NCBI RefSeq assembly: GCF_901933205.1 | Contig: NC_044601.1 | Span: 33,146,352 to 33,210,351 of the forward strand | Direction of reading: 5' to 3' | Length of the DNA stretch: 64,000 nt | Source of the DNA: Camarhynchus parvulus | Taxonomy: Eukaryota > Chordata > Aves > Passeriformes > Thraupidae | Shown here: positions 40,566-51,170 of the stretch, piece after piece | Layout: each line of letters begins with the position of its first letter | Numbering within the stretch: the first letter of the stretch is position 1 | Translations under genes and position numbers: made by a program | The notes under the pieces: generated by a model | The model's input: only the letters and a program-made list of their open reading frames with translations | Told to the model about the DNA's origin: nothing | The model's database searches: none

Positions 40566-41904
40566 TTTAACAGAATTTTTGTTAGGAAAGGAATGCTTCT
40601 CTTAAAAAATACTATCATCCAACAATTGTGCCAGCTCTTCCTGACTACATTTTATGAGGAGGACGCAGACATCATAAAAGGCAGACTGCTTTGCAGAAGA
40701 GGCTCTTCGTAACAATTAGTGCAACAGCCATCCTGAAATGATTAAGTTGGTATCTCTCCCTATATCAACCTTTATCATCAGAACAAGCAGCACAGATAAA
40801 ACTTACTTTTCATCGGTATAAAGACAGAATAGTCTCTTGACAGGCAGGAACTTATTTTAGCCAGCAAACAAACTGAAACCTAACCTCTCCTCTCACATAA
40901 AACATAGAGCATTCCAGAAACACTACACAGAGAGAGATATGAGCCCTCTCTTCCCATCCTGCAAAGTAAGCCCATTAACAACCCCTGGACCAACTAAATA
41001 CTCTTGACAAGGCCAATTTATCACTCTGGGCAGAAAGAGGATGCACCTGGCCTCAGTGGTTCTGGGCCAATAGGCAGTATTTCCCTATCTCTTGCATGAC
41101 AAACTGCCAGGCTGCATAGTCAGGCCTCTTTTTTCATGGTGTGTTGTCCTCCACACAGCATCAACAGCTACCTCTCTAAAAGGTCCACTGGTAATTGTCA
41201 CTATGGATAGTTGCTACATCAGGATAACAAAAAGCCACCTCCATTTGATGAAACTTGTCTCTTGAGAGTTGGAGGCAACTGGATTTCACACTTGCAACGT
41301 CATGGCCTCAACACACTGCTGCTTCCAAGTGAACACAGCTCTGCATCTTTTTCAGACAGCATGTTCCAGTGGGTTTGAGTTTACTCATCCCATATTGGGG
41401 GGCACCCCCTGCACTCTTGTGCACAGAATTACCCGCAGAGCAGATCTTTGAGGCATTTATTGGACCATGACTGTCACACAGTTATTCCCTGCACCTGAGG
41501 CAGCGCGAGATTTCTTGCCAACTGCACCTGATAACTGAGGCCGAAAAAGTTACTCAAAGCCTCCCTTAGTGACCACCTCAATTCTGGGGCGTTAGAACTG
41601 TTCAGAGCAGGGCTCTCCAACTTGATACTTATCTTAAGGAAGTGATAATTTTCACTTCACAGCACCAAGATGCTCACTGATTCAAAAGATAGCTAATCCA
41701 GTTATCCAACTTGGAAAAACGATGTTTAGTTAAATATCCTGCTTGCTTTACTAACACTTGAGCAAAACACTGTGGAATTCACATGAATTCTATGAAATGC
41801 AGGAGTGACATTTATAACTTTATGCCTAAGTTGACAATACTAGTGCTGCTTCCTTCGCTCAACATTCCACATATTTCAGATATTGAGCAACTGGGTTTAA
41901 CAAG

Positions 41905-41990
41905 AAGTGTCCCTGCCCATGGTAGTACAGTTGGAGACAAATGATCTTTAAGGTCCCTTCCAATCCAAACCTTTCTGTGATTCTATGATA
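41905..41990 (+). mobile_element. CR1 LINE 3' tail fragment
   Basis: AGTGTCCCTGCCCATGGTAG, then ATGATCTTTAAGGTCCCTTC and CTTTCTGTGATTCTATGATA: a short sense-strand CR1 3' end with terminal ATTCTATG units. Confidence 0.9.
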
Positions 41991-42599
41991 TCAAAGATTA
42001 TCACCTTGACAAAATTTTAGGTTTGTGGGTTTTTGCACAGATTTATCTTCCTGATTGAAGTTATCAAATTTGGTCTCTTTCCCAGAGTAGGAACTTACCA
42101 ATAAGCAACTGCTTTTTACACACATACCAGCTTCCTTTTCTATGTTCTCTACAAACAAAATAACTAATTTTTTTTTTTAGTTCAAGCTTTTCTTTAATGC
42201 ACTTTACAAGAATTTTAGGGGAGAAAAGAATCTCTTTATAGCAAATTTCTAACCTCAGGTTTTGAATCTAGATGAAGAAAATCAACTTTTCAGGTAACCC
42301 TATCAAAAAAATCAAGAAATAAGTTTTGTAAGACACATTTAGATGTTGTTTTAAACCGAGCCAATTTTGAAATTGATACTAGAACTTTTAAAAGCAGAAC
42401 TATGCACTCAGTGGTCAGCAGCAACACACATTTTAGCATTTAGATCTAGCATACCACACGTTTTCAGTCACATGGGCTTCAGCTAAGACACATACTGTCT
42501 CTATATGTTCTGGATTCTATTTCTTCTATGGTCTTAGAACTTTTATGGTTTCTTCCTCTTTTTTCCCCCCACTCATTTACTTTGTTATTTTATACAAAT

Positions 42600-42617
42600 G
42601 GGGGGGGGAGGGGGGGG
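42600..42617 (+). repeat. G-rich run (G9-A-G8)
   Basis: Eighteen bases that are all G but one. Could form a G-quadruplex on the plus strand, which is the SYK template strand, or may simply be a slippage tract. Confidence 0.9.
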
Positions 42618-42754
42618 AAATAAGAGAATGTCTCTCCAAGAGGGTAGGGATGGGCTGTGGCTGATGCATGAAATGGTGATACCTTACTCATTTTACTGAA
42701 TCTGTTGTTTAAGATAAGGATTTATGTCACTAAAATATTTGAGCTTGTGTCCGA

Positions 42755-42787
42755 TTCCTTGGTACATATCCTCTATGTACCAAGGAA
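42755..42787. repeat. Perfect 13-bp hairpin
   Basis: TTCCTTGGTACAT (42755-42767), 7-nt loop, exact complement at 42775-42787. A short direct repeat of the CTCTATGTA...CTCTAACAC type overlaps the right arm and continues to about 42820. Confidence 0.9.
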
Positions 42788-43339
42788 CTCTAACACTCTA
42801 TGTATGTACTCTAACACTTCCTGAATGTATTTTCTGTAGTTGCCTCCTATCACAATTGTGTTTCCTGTCAATTTCAACTCCACTCCTAGCCTAGATACTG
42901 TCTCAGGGATTTACATGGGTGGACTTACACACTACCACACCAAAAGTCCTGCTTCTTTATCAAAGCTTTGAGCACCTTATATCTTACTCCTGCTCAGTGT
43001 CAGTGCTGAAAAATTCCTTCTGCTGCCTCTTTCCATTTTTAAAGAAGGCAAAGTTGGAATTTTTACTGGACATTTTTTCCACTCAAGCACCTGGAAATCC
43101 ATATCTGTTTGGAGGAATGCTATCTCAAAGCAAATAGGGGCAAAACTGGAGAAATGACTGAGTAGTTCTAGCTGGTCAACCAACATACTCTAACATCTGT
43201 TTACTACACACTGAGTAATAGTGAAACTGGACAAACTAGCTGTAATCATACTCTGTATACTGGTTATTTAGGTTCTAATACATGCAAAGTTCAAATTACT
43301 TGCTCTGGTACCTGGTACAAAGGGAAGGCTTGCAGTATT

Positions 43340-44420
43340 TTGCAAATCATAGAATCACAGGGTAGCTTGGGTTGGAGGGACCTTTAAGATCATCTAGATT
43401 CAAGCCCCCTGTCATGGGCAGAAACACCTTTCACTGGACCAGGTTTTCTCAGAGCCCCATCCTGGGGGGCCAGCCCCAGCCTAGCCTTGAACACCTACAG
43501 GGATGGTATACCCACAACTTCCCAGGCAAACTGTTCCAGTGCCTCCCCACCCTCACAGTAAAGAATTTCTTCCTAATATGTAATCCATGTAATAATCCAT
43601 CCACTAATATGTAAACCAACTCAGTTTTAAGCCATTCTACCTTGTCCTGTAACTACAGGGTCTTATGTCTATCTTGTGGGTTTCCTTCAGGTACTGCAAG
43701 GCTGCAATTAGGTAATCTGGAATGCTTTCTTTTCCAGGGTGAACAATCTCAAATCTCTCAGCCTTTCCTCACATGAAAGGTGCTCCATCCCTCCAGCCAC
43801 CTTGGTGGCCTCCTCTGGACTCGCTCACACAGTTCCCTGTGCTGGGACCCCAGAGCTGGATGCAGGGTTCCAGGTGGGCTCTCACCAGAGCAGAGCAGAG
43901 GGGCAGAATCCCCTCCCTGGCCCGGCTGCCCACGCTGCTTTGGATGCAGCCCAGGACACGTTTGGCTCTCTGGGCTGGGAGTGCCCATGGCTGGGTCATG
44001 TCCAGCCTCTCACCCACCAGCACCCCCAAGTCTTTCTGGGCAGAGCTGCTCTCCATCTGTTCATCCCCCAGCCTGTGCTGGTACTGAGGTTTGCCTCAAC
44101 CCAGGTGCAGCACCTTGAACCTGGTCTTGTTAAATCTTCTCAGGTTCCCATGGGCTTCGTTTCTTGAGCTTATCCAGGTGCCTCTGAATAGTATCCCATC
44201 TTTCAGATGTGTCAACTGCACCTCTCAGCTTGGCGTTATCTAGAAACTCATTGAGCATGCACTTGATCCCTTGTCTGTCATTAATGAAGATATTAAATAA
44301 CACTGGTCCCAATATAGATATTTTGAAGTCACTTAATAACATTAGGATCCCTGTGAGTGTCCAAAGCATTTTTACCTTTTCTTTCATTTTTAGAAAAGCC
44401 ACCCTAAGAAGTATCATTAA
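43340..44420 (-). mobile_element. 5'-truncated CR1 LINE, about 1.1 kb
   Basis: The longest mobile element in the window, on the minus strand. Its 5' part (44420-44130) encodes a decayed piece of CR1 reverse transcriptase with ILGPVLFNIFIND still readable, followed by LNEFLDNAKLRG where the active-site FADD is expected, so the two catalytic aspartates are not intact. The next block (44056-43769) retains LGVLVGERLDM, LGCIQSSVGSR and LPLCSALVRAHLE of the ORF2 C-terminus in a shifted frame. The 3' UTR follows, ending at ATCATAGAATCACAGGGTAG (plus strand). Dead copy. Confidence 0.93.
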
Positions 44421-47400
44421 TCATTGTATGCAAAGGCACAGGAAGTTATACCTAATTTCAAATTTGGAATGCATACATAAACTACAAAATTGTATTTCAT
44501 TTCTTTGAGGCAGGCAATATTTCTGCGTCAAACACAATATTTATTTATTAATTATCATTTGCTACAGCAAATCCTGGAATTTTTTCTTTTGGTTCTCCTT
44601 CACACTTCTCGCACTTGCAATGCTGATGTTTTCCAATGACCCCAACATGTAATGAAGAAGTCAATAGGAAATGTTTTCTTCCACTTAACTTCTGCTTAAG
44701 TGTATGCCTTCACATTACCTTATGTCATGAAATTAAAAGGTAAACAGTATCAGCTATGTACCCTTGCTGCTGGAACCTTAAAACACAATGCAAATACTAA
44801 GCAAAAGCTTTGTGATCAAATGATTTCATCGTGCCTCAAATAAATATTAATAATTGTGTATTGTACTATCCTACACCATACAAAAGATTAGGGAAGGATA
44901 CTGTAAAGCCCAAGTTTTCTTTTTCTTATGAGAGTGGTTGAAAGGCTTAAATCCAACAGCAGAAATTAATGTTTTTCAGTAAAAGTAGTACAGATATTAA
45001 GAACCCTTTTTTGTAAAAGCATTTCTAGAATGCCAGTTGAGACATCTAGTGAGCTGCCCTCTCCGCCTCCACCAAGATTCTCTTTTGTCAACTGCAAGGA
45101 AAACTACTGTCAAACTGAACTACAAAATTGTTTCCCTACAATGAGTTGGTGTTTTACTTTTTCTTAAATTAGAAATTAAGAAGATGATACTGTAAATCCT
45201 TGCAAGATGAGAAGTTTTCATTCTTATGACTGAACCTTACTACTGAAACTCAGAAACACCTGCAAGTCCATCTTCAGCTTCACAACAGGTACCTTGAATG
45301 GTACAAGCACTCTTGCCCCAGTGGAGCAACTTACTAAAGCACATGTTTACATTAAAGCAAAAAAGAGGTAGTTTTTAGAAGCAGCTACAGGTTTATTTAG
45401 AGCACAGCATAACAGAGAATACTCATTTGGAATGATTTTTCTGTGACTATTACTCACATTCATAGATAACTCTTGTAGTCCTTGTAATTATGATATAAAC
45501 CCTGACAAGTTCCCCTTTTCAGCTGTGCTATTCTGGAGCTAAAAACATGTCACTGAAGGCAGATTCTGGCACAGTCTGTGTAATGTGTACACAACAGATC
45601 TTGGGGAACTGACCCAAAAGTCTATAAAGCTGGAAAAAGAAAAACACTACCTAGAATTTTCAGTAGATTCAGATGCAAACAGATTTCTTACACTTATAGT
45701 ATTCAAATCAGCAATGGCATTGGACTCGTCAAATATTGCATCTTGAAAAAGGATTAGGAAGAACAAAAGAAGTGTAATTTGCAAAAAAAGGAGAAAATTA
45801 TCATTGCGAGACCATGACTTCTGAACATAACATATATTTCAGAAGTGATTTTTCTCACTTCCAATACTTCTGTCCTAACAGATCCAGAAGAAAAGATGAG
45901 AGACTAAGGAACTTACTGTAGATTTTTTTGGCCACTGGTATCTTCAAAGGTGCTTAAGACAAGCTTATAATTTCACCATCAGTCTTCTAAACTGTTATTT
46001 TGTGCTCAACATAAACCACCAGCTAATTCTAAAAATAAATATGTTTTTTGTCTTCGTGTGGTTTTGGATCTACTTTTGCTCTTCTATCAAATTGCAACAA
46101 TGTGCAAAAGGGAAAGCTACACGGTTCACCCTTAGTTTGACAGAGTGCTAATATTTTTTAACTGAAAAAACCTCTGAACATGTCAACAGTATTTATCATG
46201 GTATTTTGTAGTGATTTTAAGTGATTGTGAAAACCAAAAGAATTATATATTTTAATCTATTTCAGCCATTTTTTAAAAGAATCACATCTGATTTAAAACT
46301 TTTTAAATATACATATCTATGACTATAATCTTTCTCCCTCACAAGATAACTGTCACAATATAAAGAACATTCAAACTTCCTTATTTATCGCTCAATGCTC
46401 AACAGAGGGATAAAGAAAAAAAAAAAAAAGAAGTCACAGTTCCTCTAACGGGACTGCCTCAATCTACACTGCTACACTGTATGGCCTCCAAGCCTGTAAA
46501 AATATAGAGCTTTGCATGCTGAATCTACACGCATCTGTACTCCATGGCTGTGTCCATGGATTACTCCATGGATTCAACCTCAGGGTCAGGAGATCTACGC
46601 TTCTGTGGATAAAAAGAACAAGAAAGAAACCTAATGGAAAAGAACATTTAAAAATCCTATAAACTGTTAATGCCCTAAAGAAGAATAATTTCGTTTTAAA
46701 TTTACCTTGAATAATTGTTCTACAATATATAACTTGGTCAGACTAGGACTCTACTTGCCACTCTTGTAAAGGATTGTTTCATCTAACAAAAGTCTTGTTT
46801 TGCTCTGTCCAAGAAAACATCACATCACTTCAAACTAATCTAGACAGCTACAACAAAAAGTGCATGGAAATACAGTGCTAACAAAGATAACTGAATAATG
46901 CTGGCAGAACACAAAACTAAGAGAAATTTCTCTGGCACCAGGCTTCTAGAATCGACTACAAGTGATACAATAACCACAGTTGTTTTCTTGGAATCAAAAC
47001 AGGGAAGTTTGGTAAGAGAACCCGCTTTTTAAAATTTTTTTTTTTCAGTCATAAATCTTTCACAGGCTATGAACCATTCAAACAGCAGCCCTACTTTTGT
47101 GCACACTTGGCCCTGTTTAAAACCTGCCACTACAGTAACGTCTCGTAGCAAAGCAAAACCAATTTTCTTTTGCACCTAAGTTTTAGATTTAAATTCCTGA
47201 GACGCGGGGCTAGTGGTATTTATTTTTCGAAGCACCGCAATACAGCAAGGTTTCAGGCTGGTGGCGCGTTTCCAGCCGCCCGCTCCCACCCTGACACGAG
47301 TGCTCCTCTCCCTTGCCGCTCCTTAGGACTCTCCTGTGTCCCAGGTGCTTCAGCCTCCCTCCCACCCGCTGCTCAGGGCTCCGGCTCTCCTTTCTGCCGG

Positions 47401-47459
47401 TGTCCGCGACACCCCAACCCAGCACCGGGAGCGGCAGCGCCGGTGGCTCCGGCCGCGTC

Positions 47460-47520
47460 CCCGGCCCCAGCCCCAGCCCCGGCCCCGGCCCCGTTCCCAT
47501 TCTCGGCCCCGGCCCCGGCC
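47460..47520 (-). repeat. GGGGCC/GGGGCT hexanucleotide tract
   Basis: On the SYK sense strand there are five units of GGGGCC or GGGGCT (complement at 47460-47492) and about three more at 47505-47520, separated by a short GAATGGGAACG-type spacer that also recurs at 47521-47530. If the donor at 47620 is used, the tract lies about 100-160 nt into intron 1. It can form G-quadruplex or R-loop structures in principle. Confidence 0.85.
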
Positions 47521-47620
47521 TCGTTCCCATTCCCGGCTGCGGCCCGGGCGGGGAAGGTGCGGTGGCGCCGGGCCGGTCGCCCTCCGGCTCCCCGTGCTAG
47601 CGGCCGGGGCCGCTGCTCAC

Positions 47621-47760
47621 CGCTGCCTCGGGGTCTCTCGGCTCCGCGCCGCCGCTTCGTTCCGGCAGGCAGCCCTCGGGCGGGCGGCACTGGCGGGCCG
47701 AACCGTGCCAGGCTGCGGCCGGACCGGGTCCGGACCCTCTCCTAGGGCCGCCGGATCCGC
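47621..47760 (-). other. SYK: Candidate non-coding first exon of SYK
   Basis: On the SYK sense strand a strong donor GCAGCG/GTGAGC has its exon end at 47621. The ETS motifs lie just upstream (47763-47799), so a transcript starting near 47760 would give a first exon of roughly 140 nt. The 5' limit is a guess. Confidence 0.35.
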
Positions 47761-48102
47761 CGCTTCCTCGTTTTCGCTCGCAGCCGCGGCCACTTCCTCA
47801 GCGCGGTGTGGGCGAGCGCTCCCTCTTCTCCAGCGGGCGCGGCCGCCGTGCCCCCGGACCCCTCTTTCGGGCGGCCGCCCCGGAGGGAGGGCCGGGCACC
47901 GCTGCAGCCCCCGGTGCCGCCGGCGTCGCTTCTCCCGCGGGCCAGGGAGCGTCTGTCTCTGCGGACCCCGCGGCGCGGGCTGCCCGGGACCCGTGACGTG
48001 CGTCCCTTGGTGCCGCCTGACGGGGCTGTCCCCGGGACCCCGCCGTGCCGGCTCGCCTTGGCACCCCGGCTTGGGCTCCTTGTAGCGCCGGTGTCGCCTC
48101 AC

Positions 48103-48177
48103 GGGCATCTGGCTTTGGAAGATGGACGTGTCGTCGCTCAGCACCACGCTGGGGACAGAGTGTGCCAATTGCGGCTT
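48103..48177 (-). other. Exon-like 75-bp segment at the island edge, unassigned
   Basis: Minus strand: a strong acceptor (TTTTTTCCCTTTCCAG) at 48178, then 75 nt that read as 25 whole codons (KPQLAHSVPSVVLSDDTSIF and five more), then CCC/GTGAGG donor at 48102. I do not recognise the peptide. On the opposite strand an ATG at 48122 in good context opens a 55-codon frame. It could be an alternative SYK leader exon, an exon of an unknown upstream gene, or chance. Confidence 0.2.
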
Positions 48178-48199
48178 CTGGAAAGGGAAAAAACTAGTG

Positions 48200-49489
48200 T
48201 GTGCATATTGGTGCACATGTCAATTGCGAATTGGTGAATTCTGGAATACTGAAGTTCTTTGGTGCTTTGTGTGTACTTTGCCGAGATAAGGACTCCCAGA
48301 GGGTTTCCTTTTGGAGCAGCAAAGGGGCCTACCACAGCACAGTATTACCCTTCCTGCTGTACGTCACACAAACATTTCTCCCATATTTTGATCAAACATT
48401 TGTAGCAACTCCAGGTGTGAAGGAGACAGGCACTTAGCATGAAGTAAAGTCCCAAGGCGTCCTTAGCACCCTGTGTGACGGAATTAATTCCTGTGGAAGC
48501 TTACACCACACAGCCAAAAAGTGCCGCTATCGTGACTGCCCAGGCACAAACCACTCCTGCTGCCGGTCATACAGGACTGGGTGGCATGAGGGGCCTTGCG
48601 TGAGGCCGGAGTGGGCAGGTCTCCTCCAGCGGTGACTGTGCTGCATGACACTGTGCGGTGTCCCGTGATAGGCAGTTCTTACAGCAGGAAAAATCCACTT
48701 CCTTCTTCCCCATAATAAATTGGTGTTTGGACTATTGTGGGATACAGACATTATTTTCAGCCAAAACACTGTCTCCCTTATTGCAAAATGGACTGTACAC
48801 CTTCTAATCAGTAGAGCTGCCAAAGTACAAATGTCGCATATTTCATGCCATTTAAAAAGGTCTCTGCTTTTGGTTTGTTTCAGTGAGACCTTTGGCAATT
48901 ACTGTAATAGCAATGCATTTCTTATTGGCACTGTCTGAATGTTAGAAAAACGAGAATAACTTAGAAAACCTAATTCTTAGACCTGTTTTTATGGTATTGT
49001 TCTTTTCTTATCAACATCCAAGTGTGAGCAGATCTGCAGGAAAAGCTTTTGGAAAGTCATAATTGGACTATGAACTGTTTTTTAAGGGGAAGTCTAACCT
49101 TAAATAGGTGAAAAAAATCACTACTACTGCATAAGCAATTGTACTGGACCTTGCTGGCAAGGAATAGCTTTCATTACAGCAGCCAGTATGGTGGTGTATC
49201 TTTGATTCTGGCTAAAAGAGTATTGATACTACACTAATAATTTGTCTATTCCTGTACACTACTTGCACAATGTCAAGGCTATCTCCACTTTTCACTTTAC
49301 CCCCATCCCCAGCGTGTAAGCCAGAGGTGCACAAGTTGGGAAGGGACAGAGCTGGGACAGTTGCCTGCAAGTGAACAAAGGGATAGCTCTTATCATGATT
49401 AGCACTCAAAACTGGGTATAGATGAAGGAGGGTGGAAGGATGTGGGCTTCTTCCAAGGCAGCCACTAATCTGATATTTGCTGCTTGTCA
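48200..49489. other. Upstream flank of SYK, first part
   Basis: From the island edge to the first LTR remnant. No repeat family, RNA gene or convincing exon recognised; the 123-codon minus frame at 48527-48898 has no domain. Confidence 0.7.
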
Positions 49490-49695
49490 CTGTGCTCATG
49501 GGAGGCGGTGGGTGACCACCTCTGCATCATTTGGTGTGGTTGTGATCTTGTTGCTTTCCCCTTCACCTATTAAATTATGTTTATCTTGACATATGGCTTT
49601 TTTTGATCTCCCTTCTCTGCCATCAGTCCCGCTGGGGGGAGCTGAGCATGTGGCTGTGTGGGTGCTTGGCTGCTGGCCCAGGTCAGCTTATGGCA
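49490..49695 (+). mobile_element. LTR remnant (3' part), avian endogenous retrovirus type
   Basis: TATTAAATTATGTTTATCTT (a poly(A)-signal region), a pyrimidine-rich stretch, CCGCTGGGGGGAGCTGAGCA, then GCTTGGCTGCTGGCCCAGGTCAG. The order resembles the R-U5 end of a widespread avian LTR and that of the clearer copy at 63040-63525. No internal retroviral sequence adjoins, so it is a solo or truncated LTR. Confidence 0.55.
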
Positions 49696-51065
49696 ACAGT
49701 GGAGGGGAAACGCAGTAAGTGAAGCAAAGAGTTTTTAGGCTGTCCACAGTTTACTTTTTCTTTCATTTCATACAAGCTATTTTAAAAATAGCTGAGTTCT
49801 GTGATACTGTAAGCTGCTCACAACAGTGCGGTGTCTTATTTCATGTGTTACATGTAATGTTGTATATTAGCATATCCATATTATCATTCTGAAGCTTTCC
49901 TGTGATGTGTGGCCAGCTCTATTTAAGGCCAGCAACCAATAAAGTAAAATATTTCATCTTTTTTTTTCTCGAAACGTTTAATAAGTATAAATCTGGATTT
50001 TCTGGAAAGATTCAGTAAATGTGTGGATTTTCCTACCCAACATGAATATATACAGTAGAAATTCATAATTTTTAAATGGTGTCCAAATAGTTGTGCAGTA
50101 TAATAACTGCAACATTTAACTTTGTAATAGTCTGTACTTTTTAGGAGTTTCTGAGAGGGTTTCGATGCTTTCACTATGGCAATATATTTTGAAAGATCTC
50201 TGCTTTCAGCAGTCATGATTGTTTGCTTAAATGATTTATTCAAATATTCTCAACCCTCATTTCTTTACAATATTGACTCTAGGATCAGTAGAAATTATAA
50301 GATTAAATTTATAAAATTTATGAGATTAAAATGGACTCCAAAATTTGCAAATTTGAGTAAAGTGTCTATTCTGTTGCCTCCCTACTGTCTTCATTGTTAC
50401 AGGGACTGGATGGTTTGGAGAAAATACAGGTAGGTATGATGAAATAAGACTTTCTTCAGCAAAGCTGCTGTTTCTGTCGTACAAGTGTAGGCAACTCTTG
50501 CAGATGCTGTTTGCCCTGCTAGAATTCTGGTCGAGCACAAGCGGTAGTACTGTGGCTTACCCTTTAGGTAATTACAGGCTGAAGGTGGGCATTTTCTGCA
50601 GTGCCATCTCTATTTCTATAGTAGGGAACACTGAAGTTAAACTGATGCTTTGTTGTCTGATTAAATATGAAATTGCCTAAAATGCATAGCAACAAGACAT
50701 ACAATGCCACTGACAAGACAATTTTATTTGAGGTTCTATTTCTCAACATATGACCATACCTACAGCTAAAAGTAAAGGGTCTCTGTGATAGAAGAAGTTG
50801 GTGTCAGTAAGATGGGACTGTACATCTCCACAAAAAGAATGCAGAAGTGACACATTTTGCTTAAGGCATATAAAATTTCTGCACAGATCATTGAATTCAG
50901 TCATGGTTTGAGCAAAAATATGTTCTATTTGGGAGGTATTTATTATCTGCTTCATTTTAATTTTGATGGAAGCAGTGATTCCATGTTAGCACAATAGCAG
51001 TGAACAACATTTAGAGAAAATCGAGTCAATAGCCTGAAAGCAATGTTGTGACACAAAAGCAAATG
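49696..51065. other. Upstream flank, no recognised feature
   Basis: AT-rich unique-looking sequence; small open frames only, none with a recognisable domain. Confidence 0.7.
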
Positions 51066-51170
51066 TCATAGAATCATAGAATCACAGAATGATTTGGATT
51101 GGAAATAACCTTAAAGATCATTTCAACCCTCTGCCACAGGCAGAGCCACCTTTTACTCCAGATGTCCTGT
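51066..51170 (-). mobile_element. CR1 LINE 3' tail fragment
   Basis: Plus strand begins CATAGAATCATAGAATCACA (terminal CR1 repeats in antisense), then GATTTGGATTGGAAATAACC and CTCTGCCACAGGCAGAGCCA. A short antisense 3' end. Confidence 0.9.

Larger units (their letters stand above)
31925..47614 (-). other. Probable first (5' UTR) intron of SYK
   Basis: Lies between the acceptor of the first coding exon and a GTGAGC donor in the CpG island (47620-47615). Contains CR1 pieces at 32010-32232, 33282-33480, 34385-34650, 40370-40565, 41905-41990 and 43340-44420, a GC-rich unassigned block (33481-34384), a G-run, hairpins and microsatellites. Between these I see nothing recognisable, in particular at 34651-38500 and 44421-47199. 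The 213-codon plus-strand frame at 37479-38120 has no domain. Alternative first exons could lie inside. Confidence 0.5.
47200..48120 (-). promoter_or_regulatory. CpG island, candidate SYK promoter
   Basis: An abrupt change to very GC-rich sequence dense in CG dinucleotides, the only such island in the window. It lies 15 kb upstream of the SYK start codon on the side where the promoter must be. Motifs: GC box GGGCGGGG at 47546-47553; ETS cores, GAGGAAG on the SYK sense strand, at 47763-47769 and 47791-47799 (GAGGAAGTG, a PU.1-like site). No TATA box seen. The long open frames on both strands (47170-48237) are the usual stop-poor reading of GC-rich DNA. The island could also start a plus-strand transcript. 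Confidence 0.65.

Noticed and set aside
43739..44167. Plus-strand open frames of 95-142 codons
   Set aside because: They are antisense readings of the CR1 element on the minus strand.
47170..48237. Long overlapping open frames on both strands (up to 249 codons), rich in Pro, Ala, Arg, Gly
   Set aside because: GC-rich CpG-island DNA has few stop codons. The frames overlap in all registers and the PGPGPG and APAPAP runs come from the GGGGCC-type repeat.
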